Shown here: in pieces, positions 1 through 7,767 of the stretch
How positions within the stretch are numbered: position 1 is the first letter of the stretch
Layout of the letters: each line of letters begins with the position of its first letter
NCBI RefSeq assembly: GCF_002209565.1
Contig: NZ_NJIH01000009.1
Span: forward strand, 124,001 to 188,000
DNA from: Candidimonas nitroreducens
Lineage (GTDB): Bacteria > Pseudomonadota > Gammaproteobacteria > Burkholderiales > Burkholderiaceae_B
Length of the DNA stretch: 64,000 nucleotides
Direction: 5' to 3'
Made by a program: the position numbers and the translations under genes
The notes under the pieces: generated by a model
Databases searched by the model: none
What the model saw: the letters and a program-made list of their open reading frames with translations, nothing else
What the model was told of the DNA's origin: nothing

Positions 1-583
1 CGATAATCGCGGGGCCTGTGCCTTTATAGTTCACCTGCCGAGCATGCGCTCCGGTAGCAAGGTTGAACATTTCGCTTGCTAACTGTGTCACGTTGCCGGT
101 GCCCGAGGAGGCGTAGTTCAGTTCCCCCGGGTGCGCTTTGGCGTACGCGATGAACTCAGACAGATTGCGCGCAGGGAATGCAGGATTGAGAACGAGAACT
201 TGTTCTGTGCTCGAGATCGTCGCGATCGGGGTGAAGTCGGCAAGCGGATCATACGGTAGCCGCATCATGGCCGGCAGGATGACGTGAGAGTTTGATGCCA
301 GTAGCAGGGTGTAGCCATCTGGTGAGGCATGTGCGACGTAGGCGGTGCCTATGATTGTGTTTCCGCCGGCGCGGTTTTCCACAATTACCGATACGCCCAA
401 TTCTTTAGTCATCTTTGGAGCGAGCAGGCGGGCCAAGATGTCTGTGGTTCCACCGGGTGCGTAGGCCGTGACCAATCGGATCGGGTATTTCGGATATTTA
501 TCCGGTGCGCTTAGCGCGAGCTGACTGGTACTGATCGCGATAGGAATGAACGCGGCTCCGATCATCGCTGTTCTGCGTCGCAT
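1..583 (-). CDS. Bug/TctC-family periplasmic solute receptor (3' end cut off by window edge)
   Basis: About 194 codons are visible, starting at ATG 583 on the minus strand, and the rest lies beyond the window. The first ~25 residues look like a secretion signal. They are followed by family hallmarks: YPIRLVTAYAPGG, then VIVENRAGG, then SPDGYTLLL, the usual ligand-pocket and hinge segments of Bug receptors. These proteins bind small carboxylates in the periplasm, normally for tripartite tricarboxylate transporters, but many betaproteobacterial copies are orphans; no TctA/TctB partner is visible here. The gene is divergent from a LysR regulator at 677-1600, its likely controller. The ligand cannot be told from sequence. 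Confidence 0.93.
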   Translation of the reverse strand, partial: MRRRTAMIGAAFIPIAISTSQLALSAPDKYPKYPIRLVTAYAPGGTTDILARLLAPKMTKELGVSVIVENRAGGNTIIGTAYVAHASPDGYTLLLASNSHVILPAMMRLPYDPLADFTPIATISSTEQVLVLNPAFPARNLSEFIAYAKAHPGELNYASSGTGNVTQLASEMFNLATGAHARQVNYKGTGPAII

Positions 584-643
584 AGGTCGTCTCCTAATAT
601 TTTTCGGATAAGTTTAGGGAGCACCCCGCTTTCCATCAATACA

Positions 644-649
644 TATAAT
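644..649 (+). promoter_or_regulatory. Candidate -10 box of the LysR gene
   Basis: A perfect TATAAT lies 27 bases before the LysR start codon in the 93-base gap between divergent genes. No good -35 is seen 17 bases upstream, which would suit an activator-dependent or weak promoter. Confidence 0.35.
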
Positions 650-676
650 GCTTAAATCAGGTATGACGGAAATGTT

Positions 677-1600
677 ATGGAAACGAATATTTCGGTGAAC
701 CAATGGAGGCTCTTCATATTGCTGGCCCAGCACGGCAGCGTGACGCGCGCGGCAACGGCGCAAGGCATTGCTCAGTCGGCGGTCAGCAGGCAGTTGTCGT
801 TGCTCGAGCGCAAGTGCGATGGCCGCCTGTTCCACCGTACTGGTCGTGGTCTGGCTCTTACCGAGACGGGTACTTCTCTGTACCCTCGCGTTCTCGCTTG
901 GCTTGATGAGGCTTCGCAGTTGGCGAAGGATGCGAGGACGAGCGTACGCCGTCCGTCGGGGCTGGTGAGTATCGGCGTTGCGGTGTCCACTGCGCGACCG
1001 CTGATAAAAATGGTATTCCAGCGAACGCAGGCGCTATTTCCAGATATTCGTATTCGCGTTGTCACGGGCTCCAGCCAGAACCTGAGCGAGTGGCTGCAAG
1101 GTGGCCACATCGATATCGCCATTCTTTACCGGTACGGCAGGCCTAACGAGGGCGAGACCCCGCTGGGTAAAGTTGATTTCTTGCTCGTGGGGCCTCCGGG
1201 GGATGAGATGACGGCCAACCCGACGATCCCTTTCAAGAAGATTCACCGCGTCCCGCTAGTTTTACCCGGCACGCCGAATCACTTTCGGCATTTACTTGAC
1301 CAGTTGGCGCGCAGAAAGCAGATAGAACTTTCGGTGGCTCTTGAATGTGATTCGCTGAATCTTCAGAAGAGCATCATCGCGGAGTCTCGCTTAAGAGCCA
1401 TCATCGGCTTTCGTGCCGTAGAGGAAGAACTGCGCACTGGACAGCTCACTGCCTCGAAGATCGTCTCGCCGACCATGACATACACGATTGCTCTTTGCAA
1501 TTCGACGGTGAGGCCAACTACGCTAGCATGCCGGGAAGTTTCCCGATTGATACGGCAGTGTTCCGACGAGTTGACTGTAGTATCGAAGTCATTGCCGTAG
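677..1600 (+). CDS. LysR-family transcriptional regulator
   Basis: A 307-residue protein of usual LysR length. Residues ~8-65 form the winged helix-turn-helix (FILLAQHGSVTRAATAQGIAQ, then SAVSRQLSLLERKCDGRLFHRTG), followed by the two-lobed effector domain starting near residue 95 with GLVSIGVAV. It is transcribed away from the Bug receptor at 1-583, the classical LysR-target arrangement, so it probably controls that gene in response to the substrate or a pathway intermediate. The effector is unknown. A GGAAA precedes the ATG as a weak ribosome site. Confidence 0.93.
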   Translation: METNISVNQWRLFILLAQHGSVTRAATAQGIAQSAVSRQLSLLERKCDGRLFHRTGRGLALTETGTSLYPRVLAWLDEASQLAKDARTSVRRPSGLVSIGVAVSTARPLIKMVFQRTQALFPDIRIRVVTGSSQNLSEWLQGGHIDIAILYRYGRPNEGETPLGKVDFLLVGPPGDEMTANPTIPFKKIHRVPLVLPGTPNHFRHLLDQLARRKQIELSVALECDSLNLQKSIIAESRLRAIIGFRAVEEELRTGQLTASKIVSPTMTYTIALCNSTVRPTTLACREVSRLIRQCSDELTVVSKSLP

Positions 1601-2234
1601 CGTGATAGTCGCTTGAGCATACTGACAGGTAGAGCCGGTGAATGCGTTGGAAGCAAAGCCTCATGTCTGCGGCGATTAAATTTCTTCGATGCGACCTTCA
1701 CACGGGTCTTGGCGCGCTCTGTCTTTCATTTGCTGGATACAGTCGCACGCGAGAATTGGACAAACCCTGCCGGCGCCGGCTCTGTTTCACGTATCCTAAG
1801 CCGCGGTGCGCAACTGGAATTCGTGAGCGTGCTCGATAAGCAGCCGCGCCGAGGCATCGCCCTGGGTTACCGCGCCCTGCAGCCGCAGTTCGTGCTGGCC
1901 CATGTGCTCGGAACCTCTACAACTTCGACCCGTTGCTGATCCTCCATATGGTGATCGAGGCGCAGGCGGATCGCCCAGGCTCCGGCGTCAACCCGTAAGA
2001 ACCTTGCTTGGAAAGTTGCCGGTGTTCCTGTTCTAGCGGTGCCAGGCTGAGCAGTGCGAACGGCTTCCGCAGATCTTCCTGGATCTCTCCCAGGCCTAAG
2101 ACTTCAAATACCGTGGTTTCCAGGCCATGGTGGCGCAAGAACGCCTGCGGGAATAGTACACTTGTATCGACCTGCAGGGTGGTTCGCAGGCAGCGTGCAA
2201 TTTGAGATGAGGCCCCCGTTGACAGGAAAATTAC
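1601..2234. other. 634-bp stretch without an intact gene; possible degenerate coding remnant
   Basis: No convincing intact gene is present. The left part (1601-1800) has lower GC than the flanks. The right part (~1800-2230) reads in protein-like fragments interrupted by frame changes and stops. On the + strand one fragment ends ...GYRALQPQFVLAHVLG near 1910, the next frame gives NLYNFDPLLILHMVIEAQ near 1920-1960, and a third gives a stretch near 2040-2200 broken by TAA and TAG. On the minus strand a ~100-codon open frame also exists. I do not recognise either. It may be a decayed gene or chance openness of GC-rich DNA. Confidence 0.3.
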
Positions 2235-2942
2235 ATGACCAGCATCAATAGTGCATTCGAACGCGTGTCCAGCGACCTGGTGGCGCGCGCCCGTGAACTC
2301 GCTCCTTCCATCCTGTCCGACGTCTGCGGACGCCGCGGCGCGCTGGCCGGGCGTATCCAGCCGGTAGCGCCGCAAATGCAGGTTTGCGGGCCGGCCTTTA
2401 CCGTGGAGCTGCGCCCGGGCGACAACCTCATGCTGCATGCCGCGCTGGTACTGGCGCAGCCCGGCGACGTCATCGTTGTCGACGGCAAGGCCGACGCCAG
2501 CAGCGCCCTGATGGGCGAGCTGATGTGCGCGCACGCGGCGGCGGCCGGCATCGCCGGCGTGGTGATCGACGGCGCGGTGCGCGACGTGGCCAGTCTGCGG
2601 CAGGGCAGTTTTCCGGTGTTCGCGGCGGCGGCCAATCCCAACGGCCCGACCAAGGGCCTGGGCGGGCGCATCGGCCATCCCGTCTCGATAGGCGACGTGG
2701 CGGTGCAGCCCGGCGACCTGGTGGTGGGCGATGGCGACGGCGTCATGGTGGTGCCGCGTGCGGAAGTGGCGCGAGCCCTGGAAGACGGCGCGAAGAAGGT
2801 GCAGGCCGAGCAGGCGCGTTTGCGCGACATTGCGGCGGGCAAGCTGGTCTATGGCTGGCTCGAGGGCGCGCTGCGCGACACCGGCATGCTGGCGGCCGAT
2901 AAGACGCTGCAGCAGCTCAGGGACGAATTCGCGGGGAAATAA
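2235..2942 (+). CDS. RraA-like / 4-hydroxy-4-methyl-2-oxoglutarate (4-carboxy-4-hydroxy-2-oxoadipate) aldolase family
   Basis: A 235-residue protein of the RraA/HMG-CHA aldolase fold. The core GELMCAHAAAAGIAG followed by VVIDGAVRD carries the conserved Arg-Asp pair that binds substrate and the divalent metal; GGRIGHPVSIGDVAVQPGDLV and VVGDGDGVMVVP are the usual C-terminal signatures. Authentic members cleave 4-hydroxy-2-oxo acids to pyruvate, for example in protocatechuate 4,5-cleavage; others only act as oxaloacetate decarboxylases or RNase E inhibitors. AGGAAA lies 7 bases before the ATG. It stands alone, so its pathway is not shown by context. The catalytic aldolase reading is more likely than an RraA regulator because the metal-site residues are intact. 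Confidence 0.88.
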   Translation: MTSINSAFERVSSDLVARARELAPSILSDVCGRRGALAGRIQPVAPQMQVCGPAFTVELRPGDNLMLHAALVLAQPGDVIVVDGKADASSALMGELMCAHAAAAGIAGVVIDGAVRDVASLRQGSFPVFAAAANPNGPTKGLGGRIGHPVSIGDVAVQPGDLVVGDGDGVMVVPRAEVARALEDGAKKVQAEQARLRDIAAGKLVYGWLEGALRDTGMLAADKTLQQLRDEFAGK

Positions 2943-3092
2943 TGGGAGGTGCGCGGGGCTGCCCGCGGCCGCCTGCGGCGGGGCATGAGGCTATGGGCCG
3001 GGGCGAACGCGCTTGCTCCGCTGTGGGCAGCCGCAGCTCGCCCCGGACGGGCGGGTCTTTATCCGCGGCCCGGCGTCCTTGGCGCGGCGCCC

Positions 3093-3118
3093 AGCCCCGG
3101 CATTCAGGTTGCCGGGCT
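3093..3118 (+). terminator. Weak hairpin after the RraA-like gene
   Basis: CCCGGCA (3096-3102) pairs with TGCCGGG (3110-3116) around a 7-base loop, with a further partly paired AGC/GCT. There is no T-run, so it could be a Rho-dependent end or only an mRNA 3' hairpin. The rest of 2943-3191 shows no gene. Confidence 0.3.
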
Positions 3119-3191
3119 TGGGGTAATCGTTCCGTGATGTAACAATTTTCCCGGCCGCAGAACCTTCTCGGCCCGCATTTGTCGAAGTTTC

Positions 3192-3464
3192 ATGAGGAAA
3201 ATTACGAACGGCGTGGCGAAACGCCTGATATTTTCGCTCTGTGTGTTGGGTGCCTTGGGCGGCTGTGCGGTCTACCCGACCAGCCCGGGATACGCCTATT
3301 ACGACGGCTATGGGTATGCCGCGCCCGCTCCGGCCTATGTCGGGCCGCCGGTTTACTTCGGCCTGGGTATTTGGGGCGGCGGCCCGTACTACCACCATTA
3401 TCACGGCTGGCGCGGCGGGTGGCACGGCGGCTGGCATGGTCACGGCGGCCGCGGGCACCGCTGA
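3192..3464 (+). CDS. Small Gly/His/Tyr-rich lipoprotein
   Basis: A 90-residue protein. Residues 1-25 are a lipoprotein signal (basic MRK...KR, hydrophobic core, lipobox GALGGC with acylated Cys25). The mature part starts CAVYPTSPGYAYYDGYGYAAP and ends in a His/Gly/Trp-rich tail with repeated HGG/WHGG units. Such tails are common in small envelope proteins of Burkholderiales and can bind metal ions, but no enzyme domain is present and no function can be assigned. It ends 6 bases from the convergent TetR gene. The start is supported by placing a standard signal at the N-terminus; no strong ribosome site is seen. Confidence 0.8.
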   Translation: MRKITNGVAKRLIFSLCVLGALGGCAVYPTSPGYAYYDGYGYAAPAPAYVGPPVYFGLGIWGGGPYYHHYHGWRGGWHGGWHGHGGRGHR

Positions 3465-3470
3465 CATTGA

Positions 3471-4169
3471 TTATTTGGACTTCGACGGCGGGTGCAGGTA
3501 GGCTTCTATGCGAGACCGGTCGATTTCCAGAATTTCACTGAGCGACAAAAAGGCCTTTGCTATCCAGATTTCAGGGCGGCCTTTGGCTCCCGATTCCGAC
3601 CAGCTGAGCAGCCCGACCTCTCCGATCTTCACGACTGTCGCCGCGATCAGCGAGGCTCTGAGCTCTGCATCCGTGTTTTGCCGTATGTAGGGACGCAGCG
3701 CCTGGCGCAGGCGCATTTGCCATTCTGCATACCATGCAGCGCGCCGCGCGACGAAGTGGGGCGATCGTATGGCGCGGCGCAGGCGCTGCAGGTTGCTTGC
3801 GTCGCTGACGAATTGATGTATTTGATCGAGGCGCGCCAGGACTGCCGCCGACAAAGGATCCAGATCCTGCGCGAGGCGGGCGTCCAGGCATTCGAAGTAT
3901 TCGGCCATCGACTTGCGCATGTCGAGATAGATCACGTCGATCTTGCTTTCGAATATACGAAAGAATGTCCGGGCGGATATGTCCGCGCGTTCGGCGATCT
4001 GTTCGACTGTCGTGTCTTCGAATCCACGGCCTTCTTCGCCGCCATTTTCTTCGAATAATTTGTTCGCCTCGTCGAAGAGACGGCGGCGCAGGCGCTCTTG
4101 TCTGCGTTGAACTGTCCCCATGGGAGGGGCGGCGACGGAATTTTTCGACGGTTTGCTTGATGGTGGCAT
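3471..4169 (-). CDS. TetR/AcrR-family transcriptional regulator
   Basis: A 232-residue protein. Residues ~22-75 hold the TetR DNA-binding domain (RRLFDEANKLFEENG, then TTVEQIAERADISARTFFRIFESK); the all-helical ligand-binding part follows. It has a longer than usual basic N-terminal leader (MPPSSKPSKNSVAAPP), so a start slightly downstream is possible. It is divergent from the VOC-SDR-flavoprotein operon at 4558-9578, with a GACA-N5-TGTC dyad in the operon promoter and a related half-site in its own promoter, so it probably represses both until an inducer binds. Confidence 0.92.
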   Translation of the reverse strand: MPPSSKPSKNSVAAPPMGTVQRRQERLRRRLFDEANKLFEENGGEEGRGFEDTTVEQIAERADISARTFFRIFESKIDVIYLDMRKSMAEYFECLDARLAQDLDPLSAAVLARLDQIHQFVSDASNLQRLRRAIRSPHFVARRAAWYAEWQMRLRQALRPYIRQNTDAELRASLIAATVVKIGEVGLLSWSESGAKGRPEIWIAKAFLSLSEILEIDRSRIEAYLHPPSKSK

Positions 4170-4221
4170 GGGGCTTTTCTAGATGAAATCCTATGTCGGA
4201 GTCGTGCTGCTTGGCATAGAC

Positions 4222-4252
4222 AGTGTAGACGGCCCGAAATGGCATCTGTCAA
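4222..4252 (-). promoter_or_regulatory. Candidate promoter of the TetR gene with a possible operator half-site
   Basis: On the minus strand TTGACA (4252-4247) and TACACT (4227-4222) are separated by 19 bases, slightly long. The -10 overlaps GACAGTGTA (4219-4227 on the + strand), the same nine bases found in the dyad at the operon promoter, consistent with autoregulation. Confidence 0.45.
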
Positions 4253-4422
4253 GTTTCCATGCTGGCGCGCGCACCGTCTCCGCGCCGCGTGATCCCTGAA
4301 TCGGCCGCCTGCGGCGCCGAAAGTCCGCGCGATCGTTGCCTGCCATGGCTGCCGTTTGCTCCGTGCCTCCGAGCCGAATCCGCTGCGCCTGTCTGTCGCT
4401 GCGCTTATCTGCAGCAGGCCTC

Positions 4423-4451
4423 TTGACAGTGTATGTCATTAACGTCAAAAT
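4423..4451 (+). promoter_or_regulatory. Candidate promoter of the VOC-SDR-flavoprotein operon with overlapping dyad
   Basis: TTGACA (4423-4428), a 17-base spacer, then CAAAAT (4446-4451). TGACA-GTGTA-TGTCA (4424-4438) is a perfect dyad covering the -35, and a further TGACATA at 4460-4466 mirrors TATGTCA at 4432-4438 across the -10. A repressor bound here would block RNA polymerase. The 388-base gap 4170-4557 holds these two promoters and no gene; the leader to the first gene is ~100 bases. Confidence 0.5.
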
Positions 4452-4557
4452 GGCACGACTGACATAAATAGAACGTGCGATGACTCAGTGGCTTGAAGCC
4501 GGGCGCCTGCGATCCCGATTTGTATCAGCGCACCGAGCTAGCACAAGGAGATTTTTG

Positions 4558-5106
4558 ATGTCCCCTGATTCCCGTACTGCGGGTCAGCCGCTGGTACTGC
4601 AAGGTTTGCACCATGTCGCCTATCGTTGCAAAGATGCGGCACAGACCGTGGAGTTCTACACGAACGTGCTCGGTCTGACTTTTGCGCATTCGGTGAAGGT
4701 GGACACATATAAAGGCGAGTATTGCCCGTATATTCATGTGTTCTTCCGCATGGCCGACGGCAGCTACATCGCCTTCTTCGATTTGCCGTGCGAGCCGGAA
4801 ATGGGCGGGGATCCCAATACCCCTGGTTGGGTACAGCATCTTTCGCTGAGAGTCGACAATGAAGAGGCTCTGCAAGAGGCGAAGCGCAGGTTGCAGGCCA
4901 GGGGAATCGAGGTGGACGGCCCGCGTACCGGATACACCGTCAGGTCTCTCTATTTCTATGATCCGAGCGGAAATCGCCTGGAGCTTTCGGTGCCTCTGGT
5001 GCTGAACGAAGTCGAAGCGCAAGAGCGGGCGAAAGCGGATCTCGATGCCTGGAACGCCCAGAAGAAGGAACTTTCCAGCACTCGTCGTTCCGCGCAAAAG
5101 ATATGA
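4558..5106 (+). CDS. VOC-superfamily (glyoxalase/extradiol dioxygenase fold) protein
   Basis: 182 residues from ATG 4558, chosen over the in-frame ATG at 4480 because AAGGAG lies 7 bases before it. One vicinal-oxygen-chelate domain: LHHVAYRCKDAAQTVEFYTNVLG at the start supplies the first His ligand, VQHLSLRV the second, and DPSGNRLELSVP the Glu. These three bind a divalent metal in glyoxalases, dioxygenases and epimerases. The short length suggests a single-module enzyme working as a dimer, or an isomerase-type member, rather than a two-module extradiol dioxygenase. It is first in a five-gene operon with an SDR and a flavoprotein dehydrogenase, implying a ring or enol substrate; the exact reaction is unknown. 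Confidence 0.85.
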   Translation: MSPDSRTAGQPLVLQGLHHVAYRCKDAAQTVEFYTNVLGLTFAHSVKVDTYKGEYCPYIHVFFRMADGSYIAFFDLPCEPEMGGDPNTPGWVQHLSLRVDNEEALQEAKRRLQARGIEVDGPRTGYTVRSLYFYDPSGNRLELSVPLVLNEVEAQERAKADLDAWNAQKKELSSTRRSAQKI

Positions 5107-5188
5107 GGCTCGGGCCCCAGCCGCCGGCCGGCCAGGGTGCGGCCGCAGGATCCATGCCCGTTTCCAAATTCAGAGGAGCAGTTCGTTC

Positions 5189-5953
5189 ATGACTTACCCC
5201 AAACTGTTTGAATCCCGCGTCGCCGTCGTAACCGGAGCCGGCCAGGGCTTGGGGGCCTCGTTCGCGCGGGCCCTGGCACTTTCGGGCTGCGCTGTGGCGG
5301 CCTTGGATGTGAATGCGGACAAGGCCGACGCGCTTGCCGCACAGCTGCAGGCAGAGGGCGCGGTATGCAAGGGGTTTGCGGTGGACGTGCGCAGCGAGGA
5401 ATCGTGCAGCGAGGCCGTGTCCGCGGTGCGTGAGCATTTCGGAGCCGTTGCCGTACTGGTCAATAATGCCGGGGTCACGACGCGCGCCCAGTTGGAAGAT
5501 CCGGGATTCAACGACGAAATCGACAGGGTCATGTCAGTGAATTTGAAAGGGGTGCTCAACATGTCGCGCGCCTGCCTCGAAGATCTCAAAGAGACGAAGG
5601 GGGCGATCGTGAATGTTGCTTCCATTGCGGCGCTTCTGGCGTCGTTCGCCAGCATCCCTTATGCGGCATCCAAAGGCGCGGTGGCGCAAGCTACGAAATT
5701 TCTCGCTAGAGACTTGGCGCCTTTCGATATAAGGGTCAACGCGCTTGCGCCGGGCTTCGTGGTCACGCCGTTGACGGCCGATCTACGCAGCGGGGCGGAT
5801 TCGCGGATGCAGCGATCCGCATCGCGCACCATGCTCAAAAGAGTGGCCGAGCCGGAAGATCTGGCCGGCCCCCTACTGTTTCTTGCATCGGATCTGTCGC
5901 GCTATGTAACGGGCCTGATATTGCCTGTCGACGGCGGGTATAGCGCGAATTGA
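5189..5953 (+). CDS. Short-chain dehydrogenase/reductase (SDR)
   Basis: 254 residues from ATG 5189, preceded by GAGGAG at 5173-5178; a longer frame upstream lacks a ribosome site. Classical SDR features are seen: the cofactor loop TGAGQGLG near residue 14, acidic DVNADKAD after beta-2 favouring NAD(H), NNAG near residue 90, the catalytic Ser in NVASIAA, and YAASK. The C-terminal LPVDGGYSAN is the usual ending. It oxidises or reduces an alcohol/ketone and belongs to the same operon as the VOC protein and the KstD-like flavoprotein, so it probably acts on the same carbon skeleton. Confidence 0.92.
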   Translation: MTYPKLFESRVAVVTGAGQGLGASFARALALSGCAVAALDVNADKADALAAQLQAEGAVCKGFAVDVRSEESCSEAVSAVREHFGAVAVLVNNAGVTTRAQLEDPGFNDEIDRVMSVNLKGVLNMSRACLEDLKETKGAIVNVASIAALLASFASIPYAASKGAVAQATKFLARDLAPFDIRVNALAPGFVVTPLTADLRSGADSRMQRSASRTMLKRVAEPEDLAGPLLFLASDLSRYVTGLILPVDGGYSAN

Positions 5954-6036
5954 TCGCGGAAATCGCTATGGCCTGGCGGCCTTCCCGCCACTGATCGCAA
6001 GCTCGCGCATGAGCTTTCTTTGCGGATCCCATTGAT

Positions 6037-7761
6037 ATGACCGGTTCGACCATGTCCGAGTACGACGTCGTGGTTTTCGGCAGTGGCGCCGCGGGCATGG
6101 CTGCGGCGGCCGTTGCGGCCAGCCAGGGTTTGTCGGTTGCACTATTCGAAAAGGCCGGACGCCTGGGGGGGACGACGGCGACCTCCGGTGGCGTGGCCTG
6201 GATTCCGGACAGCAAGCACGCCAGGAATGCCAAAGCGCCCGATTCGCGGGATCAGGCCCGGGCATTCCTGCAAAGCCAGATAGGGGCAAACATACGCACC
6301 AAGCTGGTCGATGCCTATCTGAGTTCCTGCGACGAGGCCATCGGCTATTTGGAAAAACACACCGAATTGAAATTCGACTATGTGCGAGTGCCCGATTACG
6401 TATCGGATGCTTCCGGCGCAAGCCCCACGGGAAGATCATTGTCCCCCCGCCCTTTCGACGGGACGCTGCTCGGCGATCAGTTCGAAAAGGTCTTGCCGCC
6501 GCGCCGCGCATTCATGGTGTTGGGCGGCTTGATGGTGGGCCGCAAAGAAATTCCCATGCTGCTGCGTCCCTGGTCGTCTTTTGCCGCTGCGCGGAACGTG
6601 GCGTCGCTGCTGGGGCGCTATGCCGTCGATCGCATGCGCTATTCGAGGGGTACCCGCTTGTTGATGGGGAACGCCTTGATCGGCAGGCTATTGCTCAGCA
6701 ATATAAGAATGGGTGTGGCGATTCATACCGGGCATGCCCTCAAGCAACTGTATCTGGAAAATGGACGCGCGTGCGGCGCGCAGGTCGCCGCGGCGGGTGG
6801 CCTGATCGATGTGCGCGCACGCAAGGCAGTCGTGATGGCGACTGGCGGCTTTCCGCATTCGGCGGACTTGAGGGAAAGGCTTGCCCCCCACCACTCGCAT
6901 CGGCACTCTCTTGCCAGCCCGGGCAATGAGGGCGATGCAATCCGGGCGTGCGAGGACATCGGAGCCGAAGTGGACAAGGACATGGTGTCTCCGGGCTTCT
7001 GGACGCCTGCGTCTGTCGCGTCCGATCCGCGAGGCGCAGATATTGTGTTTCCCTACGGCCATCTCGATCGGGGCAAGCCCGGGGCGATCGTTGTCGATCA
7101 GCATGGCCGGCGCTTCGTCAACGAGGCCGATTCGTATCACCACGTCGTCCTGGCCATGTTTGCCCACGGCGCGGTGGCTCCCCATGGCCGGGCCTACATA
7201 GTTTGCGATGAGCGCTTCATCCGCCGTTATGGCCTGGGGCTGGTCAAGCCGTATCCATTCCCCAGGCGCCGCTACATCAAGAGCGGCTATCTGAAATCCG
7301 ACCGCACGATTTCCGGGCTGGCCCGGCAGCTCGGCATCGATCCCGCCGCGCTGGAAGCCGAGATCGGCAGGCACAACGAATATGCGGCGGCTGGCAAGGA
7401 TCCCGATTTCCATAAGGGCGAGACCGCTTTCAATCGCTATAACGGAGATGACCGGGGACAGCCCAATCCGTGCTTGATTGCGTTGGATAAGCCTCCTTAT
7501 CACGCGATCGAGATAGTCCCTGCCACGCTGGGGACGGCGGTTGGCCTGCGCACGGACGAATACGCGCGGGTGCTGAAGCCGGACGGCTCGGTGATTGAAG
7601 GCCTGTACGCGTGCGGCAACGACATGGGCTCGGTGATGCGCGGCAGTTATCCGGGGCCGGGCATCACAATCGGGCCGGCGCTGGTATTCGCATACCGGGC
7701 CATGCGCCACGCCGCGCTCGGCGATGTGCAACTCGGTACGCAACTTGACAGGGCGGCTTAG
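6037..7761 (+). CDS. FAD-dependent 3-ketosteroid-delta1-dehydrogenase-like flavoprotein
   Basis: 574 residues. The N-terminus has the FAD dinucleotide motif DVVVFGSGAAGMAAAAVAA, then EKAGRLGGTTATSGG, typical of the fumarate reductase/KstD flavoprotein family. The C-terminal CGNDMGSVMRGSYPGPGITIG closes the FAD site as in KstD and related enoyl-forming dehydrogenases. Such enzymes introduce a C=C bond next to a ketone. Length and termini fit full-size KstD relatives. A second ATG six codons in (6052) is an alternative start; neither has a clear ribosome site. No other steroid-degradation gene is nearby, so the true substrate may be a smaller cyclic ketone. Confidence 0.87.
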   Translation: MTGSTMSEYDVVVFGSGAAGMAAAAVAASQGLSVALFEKAGRLGGTTATSGGVAWIPDSKHARNAKAPDSRDQARAFLQSQIGANIRTKLVDAYLSSCDEAIGYLEKHTELKFDYVRVPDYVSDASGASPTGRSLSPRPFDGTLLGDQFEKVLPPRRAFMVLGGLMVGRKEIPMLLRPWSSFAAARNVASLLGRYAVDRMRYSRGTRLLMGNALIGRLLLSNIRMGVAIHTGHALKQLYLENGRACGAQVAAAGGLIDVRARKAVVMATGGFPHSADLRERLAPHHSHRHSLASPGNEGDAIRACEDIGAEVDKDMVSPGFWTPASVASDPRGADIVFPYGHLDRGKPGAIVVDQHGRRFVNEADSYHHVVLAMFAHGAVAPHGRAYIVCDERFIRRYGLGLVKPYPFPRRRYIKSGYLKSDRTISGLARQLGIDPAALEAEIGRHNEYAAAGKDPDFHKGETAFNRYNGDDRGQPNPCLIALDKPPYHAIEIVPATLGTAVGLRTDEYARVLKPDGSVIEGLYACGNDMGSVMRGSYPGPGITIGPALVFAYRAMRHAALGDVQLGTQLDRAA

Positions 7762-7767
7762 CGAAAC

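Noticed and set aside
1917-2678. A minus-strand 253-codon frame overlapping the RraA-like gene
   Set aside because: Half of it is antisense to a conserved gene. The remaining ~100 codons are treated as a part of the degenerate region.
4480-4557. A longer N-terminus of the VOC protein
   Set aside because: No ribosome site before ATG 4480, whereas AAGGAG precedes ATG 4558, and family members start near the latter.
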